A model generated the notes under the pieces. The model made no database searches and was not told the origin of the DNA. It saw only the letters and a list, made by a program, of their open reading frames with translations. Shown here one piece after another: positions 1 through 10,345 of a stretch of 53,135 nt of DNA. The position numbers were made by a program, and so were the translations under genes. Source of the DNA: Streptomyces kronopolitis (lineage in GTDB: Bacteria; Actinomycetota; Actinomycetes; Streptomycetales; Streptomycetaceae). The DNA lies in the NCBI RefSeq assembly GCF_014646275.1, contig NZ_BMND01000039.1, positions 1 to 53,135 of the forward strand, given 5' to 3'. Numbering within the stretch: position 1 is the stretch's first letter; the number at the start of each line of letters is the position of its first letter.

Positions 1-154
1 CGCGCGGGCCGGCCGGCGGCGGCCCTGCGGCTCGGCGGCGGCGGCCTGTTCGGGGCGGGCGGGAGCTGGGATCGTGGGCCGCGCAGTCGTGGTCCGCGCC
101 CGTGCGGGCCTGTGCACCGCCCCGGATCTCCGCCCCGATCTGTGAGGACCGCCG
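1..154. other. Window edge, no supported gene
   Basis: Two forward frames are open into this stretch from the left edge. One of them would end in an ATGA overlap with the P450 start, so the 3' end of an upstream gene is possible. The visible residues are low-complexity Arg/Gly/Pro and match nothing I recognise. The last bases hold the P450 ribosome binding site (GAGGAC, about 141-146). Confidence 0.4.
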
Positions 155-1432
155 ATGACCGACGCCATCCGCCCCGCGCCCCCGACCGCCGCCGCCCGCC
201 CCGCGCACTCCGGCCGGGAGCCGCACCGGCTCGCCCCCGGGGGCGCCGGCCGGGCCGCGGCCGACGCGCGGCTGCGCGCGGACGGGGCGGTGGTACCGGT
301 GCTGCTGCCCGGGGAGGTGCCCGCGGTCGCCGTGACCCGCCACGAGGCGCTGCGCGAGATGCTGGCGCACCCCGAAGTCGCCAAGAACGCCCGGCACTTC
401 ACCGCCCTGCACGACGGCACGGTGCCGCCCGGCTGGCCGCTGACCCTCTTCGCCGCCGTCGAGGGGATGACGACCGCCGACGGGGCGGACCACCGGCGGC
501 TGCGCGGCCTGGTGACCCAGGTGTTCACCGGGCGGCGGGTGGCGGCGCTGCGGCCGCGGATCGCGGAGCTGACGGCCGGGCTGCTCGACGCGCTGCCCGG
601 GGCCGCGGACGCCGGCGGCACGGTGGAGCTGCGCCGGCACTTCGCCTATCCGCTGCCGATGGGCGTGATCTGCGAACTGCTGGGGGTGGACACCGCGTTG
701 CGCGACCGGCTGCACGAGCTGTCGGACCTGATCGTGGGCACGGCCGGCACCGCGGCCGAGGTGCTGGCCGCCAACCAGGAGATCACCGCGCTCCTCACGG
801 AGGTCGCCGAGGCCCGGCGGGCGGCGCCCGGTGACGATCTGACCAGCGCGCTGCTCGCCGCCCGGGAGGAGGACGGCGACCGGCTCAGCGCGGGGGAACT
901 GGTCGGCACCCTGCTGCTGATGATCATCGCCGGGCACGAGACCACGCTGAACCTGATCACCAACGCGGTCCGGGCGCTGTGCACCGACCGCGGGCAGCTG
1001 GAGCTGGTCCTGGCCGGGCGGGCGAGCTGGGAGGACGTGGTCGAGGAGACCCTGCGCTACGACAGCCCCGTCGCCCACTTCCCGTTCCGCTACCCGGTCC
1101 GGGACCTGGAGATCGGCGGCACCCTCGTCCCGCGCGGCACCCCGATGCTGGCCTCCTACGCGGCGGCCGGCCGCGATCCGGAGGCCTACGGGGCGGACGC
1201 GGACCGGTTCGACGTCACCCGGCGGCCCGCCGCCCGCCACCTCTCCTTCGGCCACGGCCCGCACTACTGCCTGGGCGCGCCGCTGGCCCGGCTGGAGGCG
1301 ACGGTGGCCCTGCGGGCACTGTTCACCCGCTATCCGGCGCTGCGCCTGGCCGTCCCGGACGCCGAACTGCCGGCGCACCCGAGCTTCATCGGCAACAGCA
1401 CCCACGTCCTGCCGGTCCGGCTCACCGGCTGA
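155..1432 (+). CDS. Cytochrome P450 (bacterial class I type)
   Basis: A soluble haem monooxygenase of 425 aa, the usual length for actinobacterial P450s. Visible hallmarks are the I-helix oxygen-activation motif AGHETT at about residues 259-264, the K-helix ExxR within EETLR at about 297-301, and the haem loop FGHGPHYCLG near 365-374 with Cys372 as the expected thiolate ligand. The ATG at 155 is preceded by GAGGAC and an in-frame TGA at 140. No ferredoxin or ferredoxin reductase gene lies next to it, so electrons must come from elsewhere. The substrate cannot be told from sequence; streptomycete P450s of this shape often act in secondary metabolism or xenobiotic oxidation. It converges on glyA. 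Confidence 0.93.
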   Translation: MTDAIRPAPPTAAARPAHSGREPHRLAPGGAGRAAADARLRADGAVVPVLLPGEVPAVAVTRHEALREMLAHPEVAKNARHFTALHDGTVPPGWPLTLFAAVEGMTTADGADHRRLRGLVTQVFTGRRVAALRPRIAELTAGLLDALPGAADAGGTVELRRHFAYPLPMGVICELLGVDTALRDRLHELSDLIVGTAGTAAEVLAANQEITALLTEVAEARRAAPGDDLTSALLAAREEDGDRLSAGELVGTLLLMIIAGHETTLNLITNAVRALCTDRGQLELVLAGRASWEDVVEETLRYDSPVAHFPFRYPVRDLEIGGTLVPRGTPMLASYAAAGRDPEAYGADADRFDVTRRPAARHLSFGHGPHYCLGAPLARLEATVALRALFTRYPALRLAVPDAELPAHPSFIGNSTHVLPVRLTG

Positions 1433-1450
1433 GCACGGGCCGGTGAGCCG
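1418..1450. terminator. Bidirectional hairpin between P450 and glyA
   Basis: A perfect 12-bp stem (CGGCTCACCGGC at 1418-1429, complement at 1439-1450) with a 9-nt loop. The P450 stop codon lies at the stem/loop junction. There is no T-tract, as is usual in Streptomyces. It sits between convergent genes and can serve both. Confidence 0.7.
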
Positions 1451-1476
1451 GGCGGGGGTGGCGTGGGGCCGCGGCG

Positions 1477-2760
<1,284 letters not shown>

Positions 2761-2805
2761 GGTGTCCTCCGGGGCGGTCGATCGGTGGTCCGGTCGTGGT
2801 CCCGG

Positions 2806-2905
2806 GGTGCCCAGGCGGGGCGGCACCTCGTGAGGGTTCCCGCACACCGCTTCCTCGAGGTTGCTTCCCCGTACGCCAGTCGCGCTGTGCACGGCCGAGT
2901 GTAGG
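2806..2905 (-). promoter_or_regulatory. ZTP (pfl) riboswitch upstream of glyA
   Basis: Read on the minus strand, the leader holds GCGCGACTGGCG at its 5' side, a purine-rich GAGGAAGCG internal block, and CCGCCTGGGCACC about 70 nt further on. These match the conserved pfl elements CGYGACUGGCG, GGGGAGCG and CCGCCUGGGCA in the right order. The pfl/ZTP class senses the AICAR derivative ZTP and commonly precedes glyA, folD and purH. The aptamer ends about 45 nt before the glyA start. The expression platform is not obvious: no clear terminator is seen, so control of translation initiation is more likely. Boundaries are approximate. Confidence 0.8.
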
Positions 2906-3013
2906 ACACCCCTGGCCCCCGGCGGATCCGTGCAGGTCCGCCCGGCCGGGCGCGACAATGGAGGGGGACGCGGCAGCGCCCGCGCCCCCGGGGTCTACCG
3001 AACGGAGTCACCG

Positions 3014-4219
3014 GTGACGTCCACGGAACGCTTCCTCGCCGCCGCCGAGGCCCACAGCGCGCACAACTACCACCCGCTGCCCGTCGTGGTGGCGACCGCC
3101 GAGGGTGCCTGGGTGACGGATGTGGCGGGCCGGCGCTATCTGGACCTGCTCGCCGGGTACTCCGCGCTGAACTTCGGGCACGGCAACCGCCGGCTGCTCG
3201 ACGCGGCCCGGGCCCAGCTGGAGCGCGTCACACTCACCTCCCGCGCCTTCCACCACGACCGGTTCGGCGACTTCTGCACCCAGCTCGCCGAGCTGTGCGG
3301 GATGGAGCTGGTGCTGCCGATGAACACCGGTGCCGAGGCGGTCGAGACGGCCGTCAAGACGGCCCGGAAGTGGGGCTATCAGGTCAAGGGCGTCCCGGAC
3401 GGCCGGGCGAGGATCATCGTCGCGGACGGCAACTTCCACGGCCGGACGACCACCCTGGTCTCCTTCTCCACCGACCCCGAGGCGCGCGCCGGCTTCGGCC
3501 CGTACACCCCCGGCTTCGACGTCGTCCCCTACGGTGACGCGGCCGCGCTGGAGGCCGCCCTCGACGAGGACACGGTCGCGGTGCTGCTGGAGCCGATCCA
3601 GGGCGAGGCGGGGGTCCGGGTGCCGCCGCCGGGCTATCTGGCGCGCGTACGGGAGCTGACCCGCAGCCGGAACGTGCTGTTCATCGCCGACGAGATCCAG
3701 TCGGGACTGGGCCGCACCGGGCGGACCTTCGCCTGTGAGCACGAGGGCGTGGTGCCCGATGTGTATGTGCTGGGCAAGGCGCTGGGCGGCGGGGTGGTGC
3801 CGGTGTCGGCGGTCGTGTCCTCGCGCGAGGTGCTGGGCGTCCTCGCGCCGGGCGAGCACGGGTCGACGTTCGGCGGGAACCCGCTGGCCTGCGCGGTGGC
3901 CCTGGAGGTCGTGGCGATGCTGCGGACCGGCGAATTCCAGCAGCGGGCCGCGGAGTTGGGCGCGCGCATGCATCGCGAGCTGGCGCGGCTGGCGGCCGGC
4001 GGCGCGGTGGCCGCGGTGCGCGGCCGCGGGCTGTGGGCGGGCGTCGACATCGACCCGTCGCACGGCACCGGACGGGAGCTGTCCGAGCGGCTGCTGGCCC
4101 GCGGGGTGCTGGTCAAGGACACCCACGGCAGCACGCTCCGGCTCGCCCCGCCGCTGGTGATCGACGAGGCGGACCTGGACTGGGGGCTCGAACAGCTGCG
4201 GGACGTGCTGGGGGCGTAG
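3014..4219 (+). CDS. rocD: Ornithine-oxo-acid transaminase
   Basis: Class III aminotransferase of 401 aa that moves the delta-amino group of ornithine to 2-oxoglutarate, giving glutamate semialdehyde in arginine/ornithine catabolism. Seen are the RYLDLLAGYSALNFGHGN block, NTGAEAVETAVK (phosphate-binding GAEA type), FIADEIQSGLGRTG with the PLP-contacting Asp, and the Schiff-base lysine in VLGKALGGG near residue 255. These residues fit ornithine aminotransferase better than acetylornithine or GABA transaminases. The start is the GTG at 3014, preceded by AACGGAG; an upstream ATG at 2861 would add 51 residues unlike the family and runs into the glyA leader. It ends at a strong hairpin facing the giant Ig-repeat gene. 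Confidence 0.92.
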   Translation: MTSTERFLAAAEAHSAHNYHPLPVVVATAEGAWVTDVAGRRYLDLLAGYSALNFGHGNRRLLDAARAQLERVTLTSRAFHHDRFGDFCTQLAELCGMELVLPMNTGAEAVETAVKTARKWGYQVKGVPDGRARIIVADGNFHGRTTTLVSFSTDPEARAGFGPYTPGFDVVPYGDAAALEAALDEDTVAVLLEPIQGEAGVRVPPPGYLARVRELTRSRNVLFIADEIQSGLGRTGRTFACEHEGVVPDVYVLGKALGGGVVPVSAVVSSREVLGVLAPGEHGSTFGGNPLACAVALEVVAMLRTGEFQQRAAELGARMHRELARLAAGGAVAAVRGRGLWAGVDIDPSHGTGRELSERLLARGVLVKDTHGSTLRLAPPLVIDEADLDWGLEQLRDVLGA

Positions 4220-4267
4220 CCCCTGTTGCCACGCTCCCGTCCGCCCGGGGGCGCCACGGCACACGCG

Positions 4268-4305
4268 GGCGCCGGGCCGCCCTCCGAAGAGGACGGCCCG
4301 GCGCC
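4268..4305. terminator. Strong bidirectional hairpin after rocD
   Basis: A 12-bp perfect stem (GGCGCCGGGCCG with its complement) is extended by a nearly paired CCCTC/GAGGA inner stem and closed by a CGAA tetraloop. It lies between the convergent rocD and Ig-repeat genes. Confidence 0.8.
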
Positions 4306-4337
4306 GTGTGCACGGTGGTGGTGGAGGGGTCGGCGGG

Positions 4338-7300
4338 TCAGGGGAGCACCGTCTGGGTGTCCGTGTCGCTGGAGCCGGTGAAGTTGGTGTCACCTCCGTA
4401 GACCGCCGTGATCGTGTAGAGGCCGGCGGTGGTCAGGGGGCTGCTCACCGCGGCGACTCCGGCGCCGTCGAGGGTCCCGGTGAGGTTCAGCGTGGTCATC
4501 CCGTCGGTGATGGTGAAGGCGACCGTCCCGGTCGGGACGCCGCTGCCCGGTGCCACCGGCCCCACGAAGGCGAGGAACGCCACCGAGTCGTTCACGTGGG
4601 ACGGGTCGGGGAACGAGGTGGCCGTGAGGGTCGTGGCCGTCTGGCTCACCGTCTGGGTGTCGGTGCCGCTGGAGCCGGCGAAGTCGGTGTCGCCGTTGTA
4701 GGTCGCGGTGACGTTGTGCACACCGGCGTCGAGGGTGGCGGTGGTGACGCTGGCCATCCCCCCGGCGACGGTGCCGACCAGCGTGCCGCCCCCGCCGCCG
4801 TCGATGACGAAGGTGACGGTGCCGGTCGGCGTGCCCGCGCCCGGCGCGACCGGCGCGACGGTGGCCGTGAAGGTCACCGACTGGCCGAACAGCGACGGGT
4901 CGGGCGCCGAGGTGACCGCGGTGGTCGTGCTCGCCTGGTTCACGGTCTGGGTGTCGGTCCCGGTGGAGGTACTGAAGTCGGCGTCACCGCTGTAGGTCGC
5001 GGTGACGGTGAACGTGCCGGCCCCCAGCGCACTGGTCGAGGCGGTCGCGACGCCCCCGGAGAGCGTCCCGACCAGCGTCGGACCGCCCGTGATGACGAAG
5101 GTGACGGTGCCGGTCGGCGTCCCCGCCCCCGGCGCCACCGGCGCGACGGTGGCCGTGAAGGTCACCGACTGCCCGACCACCGACGGATCGGGCGAGGAAG
5201 TGACGGTCGTGGTCGTCGACGCCTGCCCCACGATCTGGGTGTCGGACCCCGTGGAGCCGGTGAAGTTGGCATCACCACTGTAGGTCGCGGTGACCGTGTA
5301 CGCGCCCGCCGTCACCAGCCCGTTGGTGCTGACACTCGTGGTGCTGCCGCTGAGCGTGCCGGTCAGCGTCACCGTGGTGACCCCATCGGTGATCACGAAC
5401 CCCACCGACCCGGTCGGGGTGCCCGCACCGGGCGCGACCGGAGCGACGGTGGCCGTGAACGTCACCGACTCCCCCACCACGGACGGATCCGGCGCCGAGG
5501 TGACCGTCGTGGTCGTCGACGCCTGCCCCACGATCTGGGTGTCGGTCCCGGTGGAAGTGCTGAAGTTGGCATCGCCACTGTAGGTCGCCGTGACGGAGTA
5601 ACTTCCCGCCGTCACCAGCCCGTTGGTGCTGACGCTGGTGGTGCCGCCGCTGAGCGTGCCGGTCAGCGTCACGGTGGTGGGCCCGTCGGTGGCCACGAAG
5701 ACGACCGTGCCCGTCGGAGTACCCGCCCCCGGCGCCACCGGCGCGACGGTGGCCGTGAACGTCACCGACTCCCCGACGACGGACGGATCGGGCGAGGAGG
5801 TGACCGTCGTGGTCGTGGACGCCTGGCCCACGGTCTGGGTGTCGGTCCCGGTGGAAGTGCTGAAGTTGGCATCGCCGCTGTAGGTCGCCGTCACGGTGTA
5901 CGCGCCGGCCGTCACCAGCCCGTTGGTGGTCACGCTCGTGGTGCCCGCGAAAAGCGTGCCGGTGAGCGTGACGGTGGTGACCCCGTCCGTGGCCACGAAG
6001 ACGACCGTGCCGGTCGGGGTGCCCGCACCTGGCGCGACCGGCGCCACGGTGGCGGTGAACGTCACCGGCTGCCCGACGACGGACGGATCCGGCGCCGAGG
6101 TGACGGTCGTGGTCGTCGACGCCTGCCCCACGGTCTGGGTGTCGGACCCGGTGGAGGTGGTGAAGTTGGCATCACCGCTGTAGGTGGCGGTGACCGTGTA
6201 CGCGCCCGCCGTCAATAGCCCGTTGGTCGTGACACTCGTCGTGCCGCCGCTGAGCGTGCCGGTCAGCGTCACCGTGGTGACCCCGTCCGTGGCCACGAAG
6301 ACGACCGAGCCCGTCGGAGTCCCCGCACCCGGCGCGACCGGCGCCACCGTGGCCGTGAACGTCACCGACTCCCCGACCACCGACGGATCCGGCGACGAAC
6401 TGACCGTCGTCGTGGTCGACGCCGGACCGACCGTCTGGGTGTCCGTCCCGCTGGAGGTGCTGAAGCTGCCGTCACTGCTGTAGGTCGCGGTGACGGTGTA
6501 ACTGCCCGCCGTCACCAGCCCGTTGGTCGTGACGCTCGTGGTGCCGCCGCTGAGCGTGCCGGTCAGGGTCACCGTGGTGACCCCGTTGGTGGCCACGAAG
6601 GTCACCGTGCCGGTCGGGGTGCCCGCGCCGGGTGCGACGGCCGCCACGGTCGCAGTGAACGTCACCGGCTCCCCCACCACCGACGGATCCGGCGACGAAC
6701 TGACCGTCGTGGTCGTGGACGCCAGGCCGACCGTCTGGGTGTCCGTCCCACTGGAGGTACTGAAGTTGGCGTCACCGCTGTAGGTCGCGGTCACGGTGTG
6801 GCTGCCGACGCTCAGGACGCTGGTGGTGACGCTCGCCGTCCCACCGGAGAGGGTGCCGGTCAGCGTCGGACCACCCGTGATCACGAACGTGACGGTGCCG
6901 GTCGGCGTCCCCACTCCCGGCGCGACGGGCGCGACCGTGGCCGTGAACGTCACCGGCTCACCGAAGACCGACGGATCCGGCGACGAGCTGACCGTCGTCG
7001 TGGTCGACGCCTGGCCGACGGTCTGGGTGTCGGACCCGGTGGACGTGGTGAAGCTGGCGTCGCCACTGTAGGTCGCCGTGACGGTGTAACTGCCCGCCGT
7101 CACCAGCCCGTTGGCCGTGACACTCGTGGTGCCGCCGCTGAGCGTGCCCGTGAGCGTCACCGTGGTGACCCCATCCGTGGCCACGAAGACGACCGTGCCC
7201 GTCGGAGTCCCCGCACCCGGCGCCACCGGAGCGACCGTGGCCGTGAACGTCACCGACTGCCCGACCACCGACGGATCCGGCGACGAACTAACCGCCGTGG

Positions 7301-9930
7301 TCGTCGACGACTGCCCCACGGTCTGGGTGTCGGACCCGCTGGAGCCCGTGAAGTTGCCGTCACCGCTGTAGGTCGCCGTCACGGTGTGGCTGCCGACGCT
7401 CAGAGAGCTGGTCGTGACGGTCGCCGTGCCCCCGGACAGCGTGCCGGTCAGCGTCGGACCACCCGTGATCACGAACGTGACCGTGCCGGTCGGCGTCCCC
7501 GCACCCGGCGCGACGGGCGCGACCGTCGCCGTGAACGTCACCGGTTGCCCGAATACCGAGGGATCCGGCGACGAGCTGACGGTCGTGGTCGTCGACGCCA
7601 GACCGACCGTCTGGGTGTCCGTCCCGAAGGAGGTGGCGAAGTTGGCGTCGCCGTTGTAGGTCGCGGTAACGGTGTAACTGCCCGCCGTCACCAGCACGTT
7701 GGTCGTGACACTCGTCGTGCCGCCGCTGAGCGTGCCGGTCAGCGTCACCGTGGTGACCCCGTTGGTGGCCACGAAGGTCACCGTGCCGGTCGGGGTGCCC
7801 GCGCCGGGCGCGACCGGCGCCACGGTGGCCGTGAAGGTCACCGGCTGTCCGACCACGGACGGGTCCGGCGACGAGGTGACGGTCGTGGTCGTCGACGCCG
7901 GGCCGACCGTCTGGGTGTCGGTGTCGCTGGAGCCGCTGTAGTTGGCGTCACCGCTGTAGGTGGCGGTGACGGTGTACAGGCCGGCGGTGACCAGCCCGTT
8001 GGTGCTGACGGTGGCCACGCCGGAGCCGTCGAGGGTGCCGCTGAGGCTGACCGTGGTCGTGCCGTTGGTGATGACGAAGGCCACGGTGCCGGTCGGGATC
8101 CCGCCGCCGGGGAACACCGGCCCCACGAAGGCGGTGAAGTTGACGGTCTGGCCGGTCACCGAGGGGTCGGGGAACGAGGTGACCGTGGTCATGGTCGCGG
8201 CCTGGCCGACGGTCTGGGTGTCGGTCCCGGAGGAGGTGGTGAAGTTGGCGTCACCGCTGTACGTCGCGGTGACGGTGTGCACACCGGCCGCCAGCGCACT
8301 GGTACTGACGCTCGCTGTGCCCCCGGACAGCGTGCCGGTCAACGTCGGACCGCCGCTGATGACGAACGTGACCGTGCCCGTCGGCGTGCCCGCACCCGGG
8401 GCGACCGGCGCCACCGTGGCCGTGAACGTCACCGACTGCCCGACCACGGACGGATCCGGCGCCGAGCTGACCGTGGTGGTCGTCGACGCCTGCCCCACGG
8501 TCTGGGTGTCGGTCCCGGTGGAGCCGGTGAAGGCGGCGCTGCCGCTGTAGGTCGCCGTGACGGTGTGCGTACCGGCGGAGAGTGCGCTGGTCGTGACGCT
8601 GGCGGTGCCCCCGGACAGGGTGCCGGTCAGGGTGGGGCCGCCGCTGATCACGAAAGTGACCGTGCCGGTCGGCGTCCCGGAAGCAGGCGGGACGGGCGCG
8701 ACGACGGCCGTGAAGGTCACCGGCTGTCCGACGACGGACGGATCCGGCGACGAGGTGACCGTCGTGGTCGTGGCTCCCTGGCCGACGGTCTGGGTGTCGG
8801 TCCCGGTGGACGTGGTGAAGTTGGCGTCACCGCTGTACGTCGCGGTGACGGTGTGGACGCCGGCCGCCAGCGCACTGGTACTGACGCTCGCCGTGCCCCC
8901 GGACAGGGTGCCGGTGAGGGTCGGGCCGCCGCTGATGACGAACGTGACCGTGCCCGTAGGCGTGCCCGCGCCGGGCGCGACCGGGGCCACCGTCGCGGTG
9001 AACGTCACCGACTGCCCGACCGCCGACGGGTCCGGCGCCGAGGTCACCGTGGTGGTCGTCGCGGCCTTGTTGACGGTCTGGGTGTCCGTACCGCTCGATG
9101 GCGCGAAACTGCCGCTGCCGCTGTAGGTGGCGGTGACGGCGTGACTGCCCACGCTCAGGCTGCTGGTAGAGACGCTCGCCGTGCCGCCCGAGAGCGTCGC
9201 CGTCAGTGTGGGGCCGCCGGCGATCACGAAGGTGACCGTGCCGGTCGGCGTCCCCGAGGCGGGCGGGACCGGTGCGACGACGGCCGTGAAGGTCACGGAC
9301 TGCCCGAAGACCGAGGGGTCCGGGGACGAGGTGACCGTGGTGGTCGTCGCGGCCGGCGCCGCCACCACCGTCTGGGTGTCGGTGCCGGAGGAGGCGTTGA
9401 AGCGGGTGTCGCCGTTGTAGGTGGCGGTGATCAGATGCGTGCCGACGGCGAGGCTGCTGGTGGTGACGGTCGCCGTCCCGCCCGAGAGGGTGCCGGTCAG
9501 GGTGCCGCCCCCGCCGCCCGCGATGACGAAGGTGACGGTGCCGGTCGGTGTCCCCGCGCCGGGCGCGACGGCGGCGACCTGGGCGGTGATGGTCACCGTC
9601 TGCCCGGAGTTCGACGGGTCCGGCGCGGAGGTGACCGTGGTGGCCGTGGAGGCCTTGCCCACCGTCGCGGAGCCGGTGGAACTGGACGGCCCGAACTGCG
9701 CGTTGCCGTTGTAGTTCGCGGTGTAGGTGTGGAATCCGACGCTCAGGCTGCTGGTGGTGACGGTGGCGGTGCCGCCGACGAGGGTTCCGGTCAGGGTCGG
9801 CCCGCCGGGGATGACGAAGGTGACGGTGCCGGTGGGCGGGCCCAGCCCGAACGGGATGACGGTGGCCGTCAGCGTGACGGTCTGGCCGAAGACCGACGGA
9901 TTGGGAGCGGCGGAGGTCAGCGTGAACGTG
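4338..9930 (-). repeat. 19-copy tandem coding repeat, unit about 276-303 bp
   Basis: DNA-level direct repeats underlie the Ig domains. Two unit types can be told apart. The short type encodes VI(T/S)GGPTLTGTL. The longer type encodes V(A/I)T(N/D)GVTTVTLTGTL followed by TNGLVTAG. Short units dominate the N-terminal six copies; the two types mix in copies 7-12; long units dominate 13-16. Internal copies are far more alike than the end copies, which points to expansion by recombination. Confidence 0.9.
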
Positions 9931-9941
9931 GGCGTTGGCAT
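4338..9941 (-). CDS. Giant protein of 19 tandem Ig-like domains
   Basis: 1867 aa made almost entirely of 19 repeats of about 92-101 residues. Each repeat has the order (T/S)TTVTSxPDPSVxGQxVTFTA, then GTPTGTVTFV, then GTLSGGT, then a TATYSGDANF-like strand, then TDTQTV. This is the Big_3/Big_5-type bacterial Ig-like fold found in surface and adhesion proteins. The start is the ATG at 9939-9941 (protein begins MPTPTFTLTS), preceded by GGAGGG; an upstream ATG adds residues with no homology signal. There is no signal peptide, transmembrane helix, LPXTG motif or Arg-Arg leader, and the protein simply stops at the end of repeat 19. How it leaves the cell, if it does, is unknown. Repeats 1, 7 and 19 are the most diverged. 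Confidence 0.88.
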   Translation of the reverse strand: MPTPTFTLTSAAPNPSVFGQTVTLTATVIPFGLGPPTGTVTFVIPGGPTLTGTLVGGTATVTTSSLSVGFHTYTANYNGNAQFGPSSSTGSATVGKASTATTVTSAPDPSNSGQTVTITAQVAAVAPGAGTPTGTVTFVIAGGGGGTLTGTLSGGTATVTTSSLAVGTHLITATYNGDTRFNASSGTDTQTVVAAPAATTTTVTSSPDPSVFGQSVTFTAVVAPVPPASGTPTGTVTFVIAGGPTLTATLSGGTASVSTSSLSVGSHAVTATYSGSGSFAPSSGTDTQTVNKAATTTTVTSAPDPSAVGQSVTFTATVAPVAPGAGTPTGTVTFVISGGPTLTGTLSGGTASVSTSALAAGVHTVTATYSGDANFTTSTGTDTQTVGQGATTTTVTSSPDPSVVGQPVTFTAVVAPVPPASGTPTGTVTFVISGGPTLTGTLSGGTASVTTSALSAGTHTVTATYSGSAAFTGSTGTDTQTVGQASTTTTVSSAPDPSVVGQSVTFTATVAPVAPGAGTPTGTVTFVISGGPTLTGTLSGGTASVSTSALAAGVHTVTATYSGDANFTTSSGTDTQTVGQAATMTTVTSFPDPSVTGQTVNFTAFVGPVFPGGGIPTGTVAFVITNGTTTVSLSGTLDGSGVATVSTNGLVTAGLYTVTATYSGDANYSGSSDTDTQTVGPASTTTTVTSSPDPSVVGQPVTFTATVAPVAPGAGTPTGTVTFVATNGVTTVTLTGTLSGGTTSVTTNVLVTAGSYTVTATYNGDANFATSFGTDTQTVGLASTTTTVSSSPDPSVFGQPVTFTATVAPVAPGAGTPTGTVTFVITGGPTLTGTLSGGTATVTTSSLSVGSHTVTATYSGDGNFTGSSGSDTQTVGQSSTTTAVSSSPDPSVVGQSVTFTATVAPVAPGAGTPTGTVVFVATDGVTTVTLTGTLSGGTTSVTANGLVTAGSYTVTATYSGDASFTTSTGSDTQTVGQASTTTTVSSSPDPSVFGEPVTFTATVAPVAPGVGTPTGTVTFVITGGPTLTGTLSGGTASVTTSVLSVGSHTVTATYSGDANFSTSSGTDTQTVGLASTTTTVSSSPDPSVVGEPVTFTATVAAVAPGAGTPTGTVTFVATNGVTTVTLTGTLSGGTTSVTTNGLVTAGSYTVTATYSSDGSFSTSSGTDTQTVGPASTTTTVSSSPDPSVVGESVTFTATVAPVAPGAGTPTGSVVFVATDGVTTVTLTGTLSGGTTSVTTNGLLTAGAYTVTATYSGDANFTTSTGSDTQTVGQASTTTTVTSAPDPSVVGQPVTFTATVAPVAPGAGTPTGTVVFVATDGVTTVTLTGTLFAGTTSVTTNGLVTAGAYTVTATYSGDANFSTSTGTDTQTVGQASTTTTVTSSPDPSVVGESVTFTATVAPVAPGAGTPTGTVVFVATDGPTTVTLTGTLSGGTTSVSTNGLVTAGSYSVTATYSGDANFSTSTGTDTQIVGQASTTTTVTSAPDPSVVGESVTFTATVAPVAPGAGTPTGSVGFVITDGVTTVTLTGTLSGSTTSVSTNGLVTAGAYTVTATYSGDANFTGSTGSDTQIVGQASTTTTVTSSPDPSVVGQSVTFTATVAPVAPGAGTPTGTVTFVITGGPTLVGTLSGGVATASTSALGAGTFTVTATYSGDADFSTSTGTDTQTVNQASTTTAVTSAPDPSLFGQSVTFTATVAPVAPGAGTPTGTVTFVIDGGGGGTLVGTVAGGMASVTTATLDAGVHNVTATYNGDTDFAGSSGTDTQTVSQTATTLTATSFPDPSHVNDSVAFLAFVGPVAPGSGVPTGTVAFTITDGMTTLNLTGTLDGAGVAAVSSPLTTAGLYTITAVYGGDTNFTGSSDTDTQTVLP

Positions 9942-10345
9942 GAAAGGCCCTCCGAGGACGGTGAGGATGACGGGCCGCAGGGCCCCGCGGCGTGCCGGAT
10001 TCCGTGGGAAATACGGCAACTACCTGCGGAAGAAGGCGCGTTGTGGGCAGCCGGGACTCAAGTGCACCTGCCTTGCGGTCCTCCCACAGGTGGGGGCGGC
10101 CCCGCCGGTCGATGGCATCAGTAGGCGCGTTTTTCCGGCCACCACGCCATAGCCCGTGCGCAGTTTTACCCTGAATGGCGCAGCGCGGGACGGCGCACCC
10201 GTCCCCCGTGCCCGCACACCACCCAGCGCGCACCGCCCCCGCGCCGCCCCGACGGAAGCGGGAGCACGGCACACCCCCGCCGGAAGCCACGTCCGCACCA
10301 CCCTCCACGCGGTGGTGCAACGGCGTCGGGGGTGGTGCGGGCCGC
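9942..10345. other. Leader/intergenic region upstream of the Ig-repeat gene
   Basis: 404 bp between two minus-strand genes. Nothing coding is convincing. It holds the ribosome binding site of the Ig-repeat gene (GGAGGG), a GCCGC/GCGGC dyad at about 9974-9991, an inverted repeat CCCAC-AG-GTGGG near 10083-10094, and the MocR terminator. The roughly 200 bp before the Ig gene are rich in short pairing segments and may form a structured leader, but I could not match them to a known riboswitch. No clear promoter was found. Confidence 0.4.
10295..10318 (-). terminator. Hairpin downstream of MocR gene
   Basis: A perfect 8-bp stem GCACCACC/GGTGGTGC with an 8-nt loop, 27 bp past the regulator's stop codon. 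Confidence 0.55.

Noticed and set aside
1..154. 3' end of an upstream gene overlapping the P450 start by ATGA
   Set aside because: The frame is open but too short and too low in complexity to support; left as undecided.
4308..6218. 636-aa plus-strand ORF rich in Gly, Arg and His
   Set aside because: Shadow of the Ig-repeat gene; its apparent repeats are only the complement of the real ones.
6798..10124. 1108-aa open frame on the plus strand
   Set aside because: It is antisense to the Ig-repeat gene and kept open by the high G+C content and the repeat structure; its product is Arg/Gly-rich low complexity.
9980..10200. Possible c-di-GMP or c-di-AMP riboswitch before the Ig-repeat gene
   Set aside because: Fragments such as AGGGTAAAAC and GGACCGCAAGGC only loosely recall GEMM elements; order and spacing do not fit.
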